Assembly (NCBI RefSeq): GCF_000423745.1
Contig: NZ_AUIO01000010.1
Location: forward strand, 1-64,000
Origin: Streptococcus plurextorum DSM 22810
Lineage (GTDB): Bacteria > Bacillota > Bacilli > Lactobacillales > Streptococcaceae
Direction: 5' to 3'
DNA: 64,000 nt
The translations under genes were made by a program, and so were the position numbers. Below, one piece after another: positions 28,481-37,831 of the stretch; within the stretch, counting starts at the first letter, position 1; each line of letters starts with the position of its first letter. A model generated the notes under the pieces. The model made no database searches. It saw only the letters and a list, made by a program, of their open reading frames with translations, and was not told where the DNA came from.

Positions 28481-30412
28481 TTATTTCTCCCATTTTCTCG
28501 TTTTTAAATCTGTGTATTTTTCATAAGTTTTTAAAGGTTTAAAGGCACGTCCACCGCCTTCGTAGAATTTGCCAAAGAATTCAACAAATTGCAAACGAAT
28601 AGCGTGCACGTAGGCTCCCAGAAGGGACATGCCCAGGTTTAAAAGCTGTAGAGCAAGAATCAAAGGAATTCCTACTGTGAACCTTGCCAAAGGTGGCAAT
28701 AGCCCTACAACCATATTAAAGGAGGCCGCAATAGAGGCTCCCGACACACACAGTGCCATCAAGCGTGTGTAGCTAGCAATATCTCCGATATAAGAGGTTG
28801 CCCCGTAAAGTTTATAAAGCCCAGAACCGATGCCAAGTAGTTTATTTCGACTGCCTGCAGCTGTTCCAAGCACTATGGCAACCACATTGACAATAAGTAG
28901 CCACTTAGCAATGTCACCAAGTACAGCCATATTTATCACATTTTGAACCGCTAGTAAAATCACACCAATCAAAAGTCCAATCCAGCCCAAACCATCTGAC
29001 ACAGCGGAAGGGTAATTTTTCTCCTTAAGTTGTAGATGGGTGTTGACCCCGAGACCAAAGAGTAATTGGATAAAACCAAAAACCACGGATAGGATTAAAA
29101 TAGCAATCACATCATCGGTCGTTGAGAGGATGTAAAAGGGTAACTGGATGCCAAATAAGGAACCAAAGAACAGCCCCCATAAAATCGTTGAATAAGACAA
29201 GATATGAAAGAGCTTGTAATTTTTTCTGGCTGTCTTACTGGCTTTTGTCTTATGAAGTAGGTACCAAGTGCCTAACCATAGCAATAAACCATAGCCCACA
29301 TCTGCTACCATCATACCGAAGAAAACAGTATAAAAAGGTGCCAAAAGTGGTGTCGGATCAACTTCAGAATACCTAGGCAAACTATACATCTCCGTCAAGA
29401 CTTCAAACGGTTCAACTAAAGGATGATTGTCCAACTGTGTCGGAATCTCCTTCTCATCCACCTGCTCATCATCGGATAAGACCACATAAGTCCCCTCTTG
29501 TAGCGTTTCTGCTAAGACGCTTCTAAGGTGTGCAAGCTTAGACACCTCAACCCATCCAGACAAAGCCACTAGTTCCTGACCCGCCCCCAACAACTGCTCT
29601 GCTTTTAAGCGTTGAATCTGATTATACAGGTCTTCTTCTAAGAGCATCAAATCCGTGTAGTGCTGGCTCAATGCTCGTAGGCTTTGAGCATCCGTTTTTT
29701 GCTGTTCAAGTAGCATCGCACGCTCTGCTTTAAAGTCCTCCAGCTGATCCACCGGTAACTTCCCAAAAGGAAAATCAAACTGGTTAAAATGGAGACCATC
29801 TAGAAATGCTTTCAGTTCATGTTTGGCTGATCGGTCAGTGTAGACAAGAAGACCGACCTCCAAGTCATTTTGGAAGAGTCGTTCTACGTAATAATCCTCG
29901 TGAGCCAAGAGTTGATTGAGCTTATCCTGACTAGGATCCTCCGGCAAAGTCCCTGCAATAGCATAAATCGATTTAAGGTTGCGACGATCCCTTTTTAAAA
30001 ATGGCAGGGCTTGCCATTTCATTGCCAGATGGATATCCTCATCCAATTCCTTGAGTTGTCGATTTCTGACATCTTCTCTATTTTGAAGTTCTAAAACTTG
30101 ATGCCAAACGTCACGCTCTTTCAGCTCTGCTATTTTTTTATCGAAAGAAGGCGCGGTTAAATCAAAACGCTCTGACCACAGTTTCTTTGGTGTGACCGCC
30201 TTAAGGTAGGTCTGATCTTGTAGTAGCCTAGATAGCTCTTGCTCCAAATCCTGAATCTGCCTTGCCAGATGGGATCGTTTTTCCTCTCCTAGCGAGACTG
30301 TCTCCACAGCAAGCGGTTCAAAAACTTGGCATTCCTGAACGGATTTTAACAACAACTCCCTTGTCGGATAGTCTGTCAAAATCAGGAGCTTTTGCATTTT
30401 AGATACCGCCAT
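28481..30412 (-). CDS. ntpI: V-type ATP synthase subunit I (stator a-subunit)
   Basis: Subunit I (643 residues) holds the ion half-channels against the K ring. The N-terminal ~340 residues are soluble, with coiled-coil arms (about 50-110 and 215-280). The C-terminal half has about seven membrane helices. The conserved region near SYTRLMALCVSGASIAASFN contains the essential arginine. It sits one base from ntpK and overlaps ntpF. Confidence 0.94.
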   Translation of the reverse strand: MAVSKMQKLLILTDYPTRELLLKSVQECQVFEPLAVETVSLGEEKRSHLARQIQDLEQELSRLLQDQTYLKAVTPKKLWSERFDLTAPSFDKKIAELKERDVWHQVLELQNREDVRNRQLKELDEDIHLAMKWQALPFLKRDRRNLKSIYAIAGTLPEDPSQDKLNQLLAHEDYYVERLFQNDLEVGLLVYTDRSAKHELKAFLDGLHFNQFDFPFGKLPVDQLEDFKAERAMLLEQQKTDAQSLRALSQHYTDLMLLEEDLYNQIQRLKAEQLLGAGQELVALSGWVEVSKLAHLRSVLAETLQEGTYVVLSDDEQVDEKEIPTQLDNHPLVEPFEVLTEMYSLPRYSEVDPTPLLAPFYTVFFGMMVADVGYGLLLWLGTWYLLHKTKASKTARKNYKLFHILSYSTILWGLFFGSLFGIQLPFYILSTTDDVIAILILSVVFGFIQLLFGLGVNTHLQLKEKNYPSAVSDGLGWIGLLIGVILLAVQNVINMAVLGDIAKWLLIVNVVAIVLGTAAGSRNKLLGIGSGLYKLYGATSYIGDIASYTRLMALCVSGASIAASFNMVVGLLPPLARFTVGIPLILALQLLNLGMSLLGAYVHAIRLQFVEFFGKFYEGGGRAFKPLKTYEKYTDLKTRKWEK

Positions 30413-30722
30413 AAAACTCTTGGACCTCCTCTAAAATGCTAGCCACTAACACTGGCTCTTTCTGAACAATACTGGTGCTAAGCTCTGCTATTTTTTCTGA
30501 AATACGGGCATTAGCTTGCGCTTCTTTATCCGCAATTGTCGCCGCTAACTCCCTTTGCCTAGCTTCTTTATGTGCTAAAAGTGCCTGTCGACTCGCTTTT
30601 TCTGCCTCAGCCAACTGACTATCGACCTGCTGTCCCAAAAGAGCAATCGCTTCTTCGTGCTCTTTTAAACGATTAGCAACTTGACCTTCAATTTCTAAGA
30701 TAGCTTCTGATGCAAGACTCAT
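30399..30722 (-). CDS. ntpF: V-type ATP synthase peripheral stalk subunit (NtpF, G/H-like)
   Basis: This 107-residue protein is almost entirely a charged coiled coil rich in Ala, Glu, Gln and Lys. That fits the partner of subunit E in the peripheral stalk. It is the first gene of the operon, matching ntpF in E. hirae, and overlaps ntpI by 14 bases. The call depends on position as well as composition. Confidence 0.85.
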   Translation of the reverse strand: MSLASEAILEIEGQVANRLKEHEEAIALLGQQVDSQLAEAEKASRQALLAHKEARQRELAATIADKEAQANARISEKIAELSTSIVQKEPVLVASILEEVQEFYGGI

Positions 30723-30742
30723 AGTCCACCTCCTTATGTTAT

Positions 30743-30770
30743 ATCATAACACTTTTTTTTAAAATGTCAC
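30743..30770 (-). promoter_or_regulatory. ntp operon promoter
   Basis: The minus strand has an extended -10, TGTTATGAT (hexamer 30743-30748), and a -35 GTGACA (30765-30770) at a 16-base spacing. It lies about 20 bases upstream of ntpF's start codon, with AAGGAGG between. Confidence 0.65.
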
Positions 30771-30875
30771 GCTTTCATTTCAAAAAATATTGCCTCAATC
30801 CCTTGATAGACAAGGTTTTTTGACACTTTCTTCCTATTTATAAAGTAGCTTCAAATTGTTATATAAAAAATATTT

Positions 30876-30905
30876 TTGAGACCTAAAAAAATTTTATGTT
30901 ATACT
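30876..30905 (+). promoter_or_regulatory. Promoter of the RpiR-family gene
   Basis: TTGAGA (30876-30881) and TATACT (30900-30905) are spaced by 18 bases, and TGT precedes the -10. It lies 34 bases upstream of the ATG and diverges from the ntp promoter. Confidence 0.6.
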
Positions 30906-30938
30906 AGAATTACAATAATATGAAAGGGCTTTCTTTTT

Positions 30939-31742
30939 ATGAACTCCCTAACCACCAAAATGTCCGTTTATCTATCTGAAATGACCAGTCTCGAACGTAG
31001 CATTGCAGATTACTTTATTTCCCAAAAGCTATCTGAAGAGGATCTAGCAAGCCAGCAAATCACCCAAAGACTCCACATCTCACAGGCAACCCTGACACGT
31101 TTTGCTAAGAAATGTGGCTTTAAGGGGTATCGAGAGTTTGTTTTTGAATACCTCAAAAGTCAAAAATCAGACCAGCAAGACTTTGCCAAATTTCATCGAG
31201 ATTTGACTAAACGGGTCATGATTGATTACCACGATTTAATCCAACAATCTCACGATTTAGTCGATGAGGAACAATTGCAAAAGCTAGCTGAGCTGATTGA
31301 AAATACCGAACGCGTTTATTTTTATGGCAAAGGAAGCTCTGCCCTAGTGGCACAAGAATTAAAACTCCGTCTCATGAGGCTAGGAGTAGTTTGTGATGCC
31401 CTCTCAAGCACTGAAGGGATGATTTGGAGCGCAAACAGCCTATCCCAAAACTGTCTCGTCATTGGCTTTTCCCTATCTGGAACAACCCCTTCTGTATTGA
31501 CAGGACTGGAGCAAGCAAAAGCAAAAGGAGCAGAGACTGTCCTCATCACCGCCACACCTATCGAAAAACACGACTTCTTAACGCAAATTATCCGTGTGGC
31601 AAGCACGCACCACATCAACTATGGCAATCGGATCTCACCACAATTTCCTATGCTTGTCATGGTCGATATCCTCTACGCCTACTTTTTAGAAATTAATAAA
31701 GAAAAAAAAGAAGCCATTTTTAAAGAAACCATTATTGAGTAA
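30939..31742 (+). CDS. RpiR/MurR-family regulator, probable sialic acid regulator
   Basis: This 267-residue protein has an N-terminal helix-turn-helix of the RpiR family (about 1-77, with SQATLTRFAKKCGFKGYREF). A C-terminal SIS domain (about 115-250) binds phosphosugars; RVYFYGKGSSALVAQELKLR and GFSLSGTTPSVL are its ligand loops. It is the only plus-strand gene in this half of the window. It lies next to the nan cluster, and pneumococcal NanR is also of this family. I infer that it senses a sialic acid breakdown product and controls the operon at 33077-40982. It could instead act on ntp, whose promoter it faces. Confidence 0.85.
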   Translation: MNSLTTKMSVYLSEMTSLERSIADYFISQKLSEEDLASQQITQRLHISQATLTRFAKKCGFKGYREFVFEYLKSQKSDQQDFAKFHRDLTKRVMIDYHDLIQQSHDLVDEEQLQKLAELIENTERVYFYGKGSSALVAQELKLRLMRLGVVCDALSSTEGMIWSANSLSQNCLVIGFSLSGTTPSVLTGLEQAKAKGAETVLITATPIEKHDFLTQIIRVASTHHINYGNRISPQFPMLVMVDILYAYFLEINKEKKEAIFKETIIE

Positions 31743-31790
31743 CTCAAAAACTCTGTATCAATGTAAAAAACGGAGACATTATCAACTCAA

Positions 31791-31842
31791 AAAACGAACA
31801 CAAGAGGATTCTAAGTGATAGAAAACTTCCTGTGTTCGTTTT
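31791..31842. terminator. Bidirectional terminator between the RpiR gene and the OYE gene
   Basis: AAAACGAACACA (31791-31802) and TGTGTTCGTTTT (31831-31842) are a perfect 12-base inverted repeat with T/A-rich flanks on both sides. It serves two convergent genes. Confidence 0.8.
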
Positions 31843-31930
31843 TAATTTTGACATTTTGTCACGAATGAGTGTAAAAGGCCACCTGAACTGATAGACCTCT
31901 AACTCCATTGACCAATGGCTTTTGCTCTAA

Positions 31931-32971
31931 TTATTTGATTTGTCCGCGAGCATATGAATTATTGTAAACAGTGTAACGATCATCATGTAAGACAGCTGCT
32001 GCATCAGCTAGCCAATTGGGATTTCTAATGAGCCCTCTTCCTACCTGAATAAGGTCTGCTTGGCCATTTTGCAACAGATACTCACAAAGCTCTGGGCTGT
32101 TTAAAAGACCAACCGCAGTAACTGGAATAGAGACGGCTTCTTTAATCACGGCTGTAAAAACAGCTTGATAGCCACCGTAGATGGGAATATTTGGCACGAT
32201 TGGCAAAAGACCGCCAGTAGAAACATCCAGACAAGCCACACCTAGATCTTCTAGCCACTTGGCTATCTGCTGGTAGTCTGCTAGGCTATTTTGCTGGCCT
32301 GATTCGTTGTAGGCAGTCACCGATAGACGAACCCAAATAGGGATTTTGACAACTTTTCTAATATCCTGGACGATTTCCTTTAGAAAGCGAAAGCGATTTT
32401 CCAATGACCCACCATAGGCATCTTGTCGTTGATTACTTGCAGGCTCTAAAAATTGATTGATTAAATAGCCATGAGCACCATGAAGTTCAATCATATCATA
32501 GCCTGCTCTTTCAGCTCGAATAGCAGCTGCAACAAAAGCAGCTTTTACCCGATCAATAGCCTCTATAGTCATCTCAACTGGCTGATGATAACTATCATCA
32601 TAGGGAATAGGGCTTGGAGCCAGAGGTTGTCGCGCATCTCTAGCTTTTCTACCTCCGTGGCCAAGCTGTATCCCTACCTTGGCACCAAAGCCCTGTAATT
32701 GCTTCACTAAAGAAGCCAAGGCCTCAGCCTGAGCATCATTCCAAATGCCTAAATCATGCTTAGATAGGCGACCTTCTGGCTCAATAGCTGTAGCCTCTTG
32801 GATAATAAGACCAACGCCTCCAATAGCACGAGCACCATAGTGTGCCTCATGAAAAGCTGTAGGCAACCCATCTTCAGCCTTCACTTCATACATACACATC
32901 GGTGGCATGACAACACGATTTTTCAAGGATAAGCCAGCAATTTCTACAGCGGATAACAATAATGATTCCAT
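31931..32971 (-). CDS. NADH:flavin oxidoreductase, old yellow enzyme family (YqjM-like)
   Basis: This 346-residue FMN-dependent TIM-barrel enzyme reduces activated double bonds using NAD(P)H. The Cys26 in PPMCMYEVK is the redox-tuning cysteine of the YqjM subclass. ELHGAHGYLINQFLEPASNQ (about 173-192) and GGSLENRFRFL are the substrate and FMN sites. LIQVGRGLIRNPNW binds the FMN phosphate. It lies downstream of the nan operon, past that operon's terminator, so it is likely separate. Its natural substrate is unknown. Confidence 0.92.
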   Translation of the reverse strand: MESLLLSAVEIAGLSLKNRVVMPPMCMYEVKAEDGLPTAFHEAHYGARAIGGVGLIIQEATAIEPEGRLSKHDLGIWNDAQAEALASLVKQLQGFGAKVGIQLGHGGRKARDARQPLAPSPIPYDDSYHQPVEMTIEAIDRVKAAFVAAAIRAERAGYDMIELHGAHGYLINQFLEPASNQRQDAYGGSLENRFRFLKEIVQDIRKVVKIPIWVRLSVTAYNESGQQNSLADYQQIAKWLEDLGVACLDVSTGGLLPIVPNIPIYGGYQAVFTAVIKEAVSIPVTAVGLLNSPELCEYLLQNGQADLIQVGRGLIRNPNWLADAAAVLHDDRYTVYNNSYARGQIK

Positions 32972-33029
32972 ATTTTTCTCCTTTTGAGACTTATTCTATC
33001 AAAAAAATAACCCTCTGTCCGAAGCTAAA

Positions 33030-33060
33030 AAGATAGACTCCGTCAGATGGAGTCTATCTT
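33030..33060 (-). terminator. Terminator of the sialic acid operon
   Basis: AAGATAGACTCC (33030-33041) and GGAGTCTATCTT (33049-33060) pair perfectly over 12 bases with a 7-base loop. On the minus strand they run into TTTTT. It follows the esterase gene by about 17 bases. Confidence 0.85.
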
Positions 33061-33076
33061 GAATAAAAATACAAGG

Positions 33077-34042
33077 TTATCTTTCCAAAATCCTGCTTTC
33101 TAGTAGAAAATCATAGACCAAATCGTTTACTTTGACATTGAGACTATCGTGCCCATAATCTGGCAACAGACGGTGTGTTTTTGGGGACTTAAGGCGATTG
33201 TAAATGGCAAATTGAGTAGAAGGTGGACACACCTCATCCTCAAGCCCCGTCACAAAAAGCACTGGACAGGAAATCCTGTGAGCAAAATTTTTCACATCGA
33301 TATAAGATAGGGTTTCTAGCACCGCTTTTTCCGTTTCATGAAAAGGATCCGAGTACTTGAAATAGCGAAAGAGCTCGTCATAAGCCTCGCTGTTATTGCC
33401 CAACTCTAAGACCCGCTTGAAGTCAGATAAAAAAGGATAAATGGTCGCTACTTTTTTGATTTTCGTGGAGAGCGCACCAGCCACTAGAGCCAAGGCGCCA
33501 CCTTGAGAAGCACCGTAACTGTATAAGCGACTGTCATCGACCCAATCAAAACTTGCTACAATGTCAACTAAATCAACAATCCCTCGATAAACATCTGTGT
33601 AGAAAAGTTGGGCTGGTCCATCTAGCATCCCTCTGAGAACCTGACCTTTCACCATAATCCCCGTATAATCTCCGCGTTCAGTGGATCTTCCAGCTTGCCC
33701 AGGGAGGTCCAGAAAGACAATTCCTAGACCTTCTGCCGTGTATTTTAACCCTTCTGCCCAATCAGGGCTCTGCCCTTGATAGCCATGGAAAGAGAAGAGC
33801 ACTGGGCAAGATTGTGTGTGTTTTGGGAAAAGACACTTGGCAAAAAGAGTCGAGCCTTTTGGTGATGAAAAGCGCAATTCATAGCAAGAAACCGAACTTA
33901 GCCCAAATTCTTTTTCTACAAGATCGTATGAAGGTGATGACCTGTCTGACAGAAAGCCTTCCCAGAAAGAGTCGAAATCTTCTGGGACAGCTTCTCGTCC
34001 CAAATAACTTCTCATATCTTGCAAACTCATGGTATCTTTCAT
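33077..34042 (-). CDS. Acetyl xylan esterase-family hydrolase, probable sialate O-acetyl esterase
   Basis: This alpha/beta hydrolase of the AXE1/cephalosporin C deacetylase family has 321 residues from the ATG at 34042. The triad is visible: Ser in SYGASQGGALAL (about 180), Asp in FVTGLEDEVCPP (about 268), and His in LPDYGHDSLN (about 299). The AGGAG lies 12 bases before the chosen ATG, which sits one base after the nanK stop. It has no signal peptide. Being last in a sialic acid operon, it may remove O-acetyl groups from imported sialic acids. That role is inference. Confidence 0.85.
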   Translation of the reverse strand: MKDTMSLQDMRSYLGREAVPEDFDSFWEGFLSDRSSPSYDLVEKEFGLSSVSCYELRFSSPKGSTLFAKCLFPKHTQSCPVLFSFHGYQGQSPDWAEGLKYTAEGLGIVFLDLPGQAGRSTERGDYTGIMVKGQVLRGMLDGPAQLFYTDVYRGIVDLVDIVASFDWVDDSRLYSYGASQGGALALVAGALSTKIKKVATIYPFLSDFKRVLELGNNSEAYDELFRYFKYSDPFHETEKAVLETLSYIDVKNFAHRISCPVLFVTGLEDEVCPPSTQFAIYNRLKSPKTHRLLPDYGHDSLNVKVNDLVYDFLLESRILER

Positions 34043-34043
34043 G

Positions 34044-34934
34044 TCATTTCGTCTCCTGCATCTTTCGGAAATGGTAATAAGCACCTAACATGCCCGCATC
34101 ATTTTGATGGTGCGCAAAAGCCAGCTTCGTTTTTTCGGCCAGGATAGGAACAAGAATCTCTTTGAGCTCTTGCTGCAAAAGTGGCTCCAGATAGGCTTTC
34201 TGAGCCATGATGCCTCCCCCCAATACCACAATCTCAGGATTGACCACATAGCAAATGCTAGCAATCCCTAAGGCTAGATGATGAGTCATTTGAGCAATAG
34301 CGGAACGACATTTCTCGTTACCAGCCTTAGCTTCCTCAAAAATGCGACGACCATCCCAATTGGCCATATCATCACCGTGTGCCTTAGACACAGCTTTTAC
34401 AAGAGCGGTCGTTGAGGCCATATCTTGAAAGGCCCCGCCAGGAAGCGGAAGGTAACCGACCTCACAGGCAGAATAACTTGAACCATGGAAAATTGTCCCT
34501 TCCTGTACCAAGCAGCCTCCGATACCAGTCCCTATAGTTAGACAAAGAGACAATTGACTTCCCTGGCTTGCCCCTGATATACTTTCCGCAAGACCTGCGC
34601 AATTAACATCATTCTCAATTTCACAAGGAAGTCCGTAGCGTTCTTCGATGGTAGCCTTAAACTGCGTTCCTGCATAATTCGGAATCTGAGGTCCTGAATA
34701 GAAAATTTCCCCTTTTAAAGGGTCAACCATCCCAGCGGAAGACAGAGCAACTCCTTTTAGCTCTGCAATTTCTCGGTATTCTTCAACTAGCCGACAAACC
34801 GTCTCCAAAATATGTGCCCCCCCTAAATGGGCTTGGGTCGGCCATTCTTGACGTTCTAGAATCCGACCAGACTCATCAACCAAACCATGCTTAATCGCTG
34901 TACCACCAATATCAATCGCTAAATAAAGACTCAT
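34044..34934 (-). CDS. nanK: ROK-family sugar kinase, probable N-acetylmannosamine kinase
   Basis: This 296-residue kinase has the ROK phosphate motif AIDIGGTAIKHGLVD (6-20) and IENDVNCAGLAE (about 101-112). The catalytic aspartate is in END. The zinc motif CxCGxxGCxE of many ROK proteins is absent (SYSACEVGYLPL instead), as in streptococcal homologues. Position after nanA suggests that it phosphorylates N-acetylmannosamine, giving the substrate of NanE. Glucose or beta-glucoside kinase activity cannot be excluded from sequence. Confidence 0.85.
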   Translation of the reverse strand: MSLYLAIDIGGTAIKHGLVDESGRILERQEWPTQAHLGGAHILETVCRLVEEYREIAELKGVALSSAGMVDPLKGEIFYSGPQIPNYAGTQFKATIEERYGLPCEIENDVNCAGLAESISGASQGSQLSLCLTIGTGIGGCLVQEGTIFHGSSYSACEVGYLPLPGGAFQDMASTTALVKAVSKAHGDDMANWDGRRIFEEAKAGNEKCRSAIAQMTHHLALGIASICYVVNPEIVVLGGGIMAQKAYLEPLLQQELKEILVPILAEKTKLAFAHHQNDAGMLGAYYHFRKMQETK

Positions 34935-34943
34935 ATGCTCCTC

Positions 34944-35861
34944 CTAGCAAAATTTGTCCTTGGCTTCTCGAATCATCCGTGCTGCTTCTTGTACGATATC
35001 GCCATCTTTTTCTCCCAAAGGGCTAAGCGGCAAGCGCACCGAACCGATATCAAGACCATCATTGAGGGCAATGACCCCTTTGATGACTGCATACATGTGT
35101 CCACTTGCAGAGCAAAGCTTTGTAATGATGGCATTGATGCTGTACTGTAACTCTTTGGCTGTCTCTAAATCTTTTTGAGCGATCAAGCGATTGAGGCATA
35201 AAAAGAGTTCTGGCATCGCACCGTATGTGCCTCCAATACCTCCCAAAGCTCCCATCAGACGACCACCTAAGAACTGCTCATCTGGACCATTGAACACGAT
35301 ATAGCCATCTCCGCCAATGCTAGAGAAGGTCTCAATGTCCTGTACTGGCATTGACGAATTTTTCACCCCGATAACACGTGGATTTTTCAACATGTCTCGG
35401 TAAAGGTTAGGTGTCAGAGCAATTCCAGCTAACTGCGGGATATTGTAAATGACAAAATCGGTATTTGGAGCTGCCGCTGAAATGTCGTTCCAGTATTTAG
35501 CAACGGATGGCTCAGGCAAGCGAAAATAAATTGGTGGGATAGCTGCAATAGCATCTACACCCAAGTGTTCGGCATGACGCGCCAGCTCCTCACTGTCTTT
35601 GGTATTGTTACAAGCCACATGGGCGATAATGGTTAATTTCCCTTTCGCTACTGCCATCACTTCTTCCAGGATTAGCTTACGTTCTGCTACGCTTAAATAA
35701 ATACATTCCCCCGAAGAACCATTCACATAGAGTCCCTTAACCCCTTTATCAATAAAGTATTGGGTCAGCGCACGAACTCTCTGTGGACTCACTTGCCCCT
35801 CTTCATCATAGCAAGCGTAAAAAGCTGGGATAACACCTTGATATTTTTGCAAATCGTTCAT
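34944..35861 (-). CDS. nanA: N-acetylneuraminate lyase
   Basis: NanA (305 residues) splits sialic acid into N-acetylmannosamine and pyruvate. It is a class I aldolase of the DHDPS/NAL family. The Schiff-base lysine is Lys167 in IGVKNSSMP, with Tyr139 in FVIYNIPQLAG. The carboxylate-binding loop is NGSSGE (48-52), a variant of GSTGE. It lies between the YesL-like gene and nanK. Confidence 0.93.
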   Translation of the reverse strand: MNDLQKYQGVIPAFYACYDEEGQVSPQRVRALTQYFIDKGVKGLYVNGSSGECIYLSVAERKLILEEVMAVAKGKLTIIAHVACNNTKDSEELARHAEHLGVDAIAAIPPIYFRLPEPSVAKYWNDISAAAPNTDFVIYNIPQLAGIALTPNLYRDMLKNPRVIGVKNSSMPVQDIETFSSIGGDGYIVFNGPDEQFLGGRLMGALGGIGGTYGAMPELFLCLNRLIAQKDLETAKELQYSINAIITKLCSASGHMYAVIKGVIALNDGLDIGSVRLPLSPLGEKDGDIVQEAARMIREAKDKFC

Positions 35862-35864
35862 TTT

Positions 35865-36509
35865 TTAGTTTCCTTTTTTTGTAAAAATTGTCAGCAGATA
35901 GAGATGACCATAAACAAGCCCTGCATAGCCCCCAAGCATAAGCAGAGACATTCCAGCTAAAAAGGTTATTCCTGATAGTGTCAGTAGAAAAGCCACTAAA
36001 ACCAAAACCGTCATCGCAATAATAGTCACTGGTAATTGTAGGCCCGATTGGACAACACCTCTTTTAAATACTTCTTTTAAGGTCAACTCTGAAGTAGGCC
36101 CCATAGCATAAATTGTTAGAAAAACCATCGCTGTAAAAAATAGGACACTCAAGCTGACCAGCTTGATTGCTTGAGCCCAAAATGTCGTTTGCTCCCAAAT
36201 CAGCCATAAATCAAATAGAGCAAACCCTATTATTAAAAGCTCACCTATGCCTAAAACTAAGCCTCGCGTAAAAACAGTTTTAACACTCATCAAATAGACT
36301 CTAACAATAGAAATCTCTGAATTTTCTCGTCTGCTAGTTATAGCTTGATAGAGGCTAACCTTGGCAACTCCAATTGTTACTAGCGGGAGACAGGTAAGTA
36401 CAAAGAGCAAGTTAACAAGCATTAGATCATAAATGAGAGCACAAGCTCTAACAAATGCATTATCTAGACCAAAAATCGTTTTCAACAGGTCTACTGAGGC
36501 TTTCCTCAT
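35865..36509 (-). CDS. YesL/DUF624-family membrane protein
   Basis: This 214-residue protein has about five or six hydrophobic segments (around 20-50, 77-100, 108-132, 155-205). It fits the DUF624 (YesL) family that often sits beside sugar ABC transporters in Firmicutes. Its function is not known. It lies 3 bases upstream of nanA and may help uptake or membrane assembly of the transporter. Confidence 0.82.
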   Translation of the reverse strand: MRKASVDLLKTIFGLDNAFVRACALIYDLMLVNLLFVLTCLPLVTIGVAKVSLYQAITSRRENSEISIVRVYLMSVKTVFTRGLVLGIGELLIIGFALFDLWLIWEQTTFWAQAIKLVSLSVLFFTAMVFLTIYAMGPTSELTLKEVFKRGVVQSGLQLPVTIIAMTVLVLVAFLLTLSGITFLAGMSLLMLGGYAGLVYGHLYLLTIFTKKGN

Positions 36510-36526
36510 CTTTGTTCTCCTAAAAA

Positions 36527-36979
36527 CTAATCTATCCTCACTTTACCAACACACTTTTTAACAGCTTTGAGATTCTGTTTAAAGAGGTTAGGTCGGTGGG
36601 CTTCGCCTGGGAAGAAAATCGCTACATAACCGTCAACTAAGTCAAAATCATAACTTTTCTGACACCCGATAAATCCTATGTCCGAATCTTCGTTGAAGCT
36701 CGCTATTTCTTTGCGCTCCCCGCAACCATATCGAATCCGTTCTTCACCTTCTAAAATCAGGTGACAATCTAAATAATGCTTATGATATTCGAAACGATCT
36801 TCATCGCTATCATCTAGATTATTTTCCTGAATTAAGAGAAAAACCTTTTCGTCATCAACCTGACAAGTTCCTAGAGACAATTGGCTAAGATCTTCAGTCG
36901 CAAGGTAGTCTAATAATGTATCCAGATTAGGATGAAGCCCTTTGTACAGTCCGAGATTTGTGATGTGATCATAAATCAT
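36527..36979 (-). CDS. YhcH/YjgK/YiaL-family protein
   Basis: This 150-residue single-domain cupin-like protein (DUF386) has metal-ligand candidates in YHKHYLDCHLILEGEERI (about 65-82) and a histidine in FFPGEAHRPN near 130. Members are linked to sialic acid operons, as with yhcH in E. coli, and are thought to process sugar isomers. The exact reaction is not settled. It lies between the second permease and the YesL-like gene. Confidence 0.87.
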   Translation of the reverse strand: MIYDHITNLGLYKGLHPNLDTLLDYLATEDLSQLSLGTCQVDDEKVFLLIQENNLDDSDEDRFEYHKHYLDCHLILEGEERIRYGCGERKEIASFNEDSDIGFIGCQKSYDFDLVDGYVAIFFPGEAHRPNLFKQNLKAVKKCVGKVRID

Positions 36980-36990
36980 AAATATCCCCC

Positions 36991-37821
36991 TTATCCTTTA
37001 ACAGCTCCCATAGTAATTCCTTGAGTAAAGGATTTTTGGAAAGCAAGAAAGACTGTTACAATAGGTACCGCTGCCAAAGCTGCTCCTGCCATAATAAGAC
37101 CATAGTTTGTAGCCATCTCAGCCTGCATGGTTGCTACACCTAGAGAAACAGTCAGATTTTCTCTGGAGGTTAACATAACCAGTTGCATAAAATAGTCATT
37201 CCAAGTATTAATAAAGGTAAAAATCGCTAGTGCTGCAAAACCTGGTTTCACAATCGGAAATGCAACACTAAAGAAAGTCCTAATTTCACCACAACCATCA
37301 ATCTTAGCAGACTCTAAAAGCTCGCTTGGTATGTTTTCAGAAAATTGTTTCATGAGAAACACTCCAAAAGGCCAACCAACTAAAGGAAGGATAACAGCTG
37401 CTAAAGTATCATGAATACCCATGAAATTGACAATACGTACCAAAGGCACTAGAACGACTTGTTTGGGTAAAGCCATCGCACAGATGAATATTGTAAACAA
37501 CAAACGCTGCCCATAGAAACGTTTTTTAGCTAACACATAACCTGCTAAGGATGACGTCATGCAAACCAAAAGCATCGTCGTCAGAGAGATAAAGACGCTG
37601 TTCCAAAGCCATTTAAGGGATGGGTTTTGCACTATTAAAGCAGAGAAGTTTTCTAAAGTTGGATGGCTTGGCCACCATTGCGGGGGGATAACAATCGTAT
37701 CCGGTTGCGCTTTAAAAGCTCCTGTCATAATCCAGTAAAAAGGAAAGACAAAAATGATAGTCAACAATAAGAGAATGAGAGACGAACCGATGTTAAATAG
37801 GCTAAAAGATTTCTTTTTCAT
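36991..37821 (-). CDS. satC: Sialic acid ABC transporter permease 2 (CUT1 family)
   Basis: This 276-residue permease has six membrane helices. The cytoplasmic EAA loop ELLESAKIDGCGEIRTFFSV (about 162-181) docks to the ATPase. It resembles SatC of the pneumococcal SatABC system. The ATPase subunit is not encoded nearby, as in that system, which uses a shared MsmK-type ATPase. Confidence 0.88.
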   Translation of the reverse strand: MKKKSFSLFNIGSSLILLLLTIIFVFPFYWIMTGAFKAQPDTIVIPPQWWPSHPTLENFSALIVQNPSLKWLWNSVFISLTTMLLVCMTSSLAGYVLAKKRFYGQRLLFTIFICAMALPKQVVLVPLVRIVNFMGIHDTLAAVILPLVGWPFGVFLMKQFSENIPSELLESAKIDGCGEIRTFFSVAFPIVKPGFAALAIFTFINTWNDYFMQLVMLTSRENLTVSLGVATMQAEMATNYGLIMAGAALAAVPIVTVFLAFQKSFTQGITMGAVKG

Positions 37822-37831
37822 AGCTTGCCTC

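Noticed and set aside
30764..30777. Possible CcpA site (cre) TGAAAGCGTGACAT over the ntp -35
   Set aside because: Only the left half fits the consensus; the right half breaks at conserved positions.
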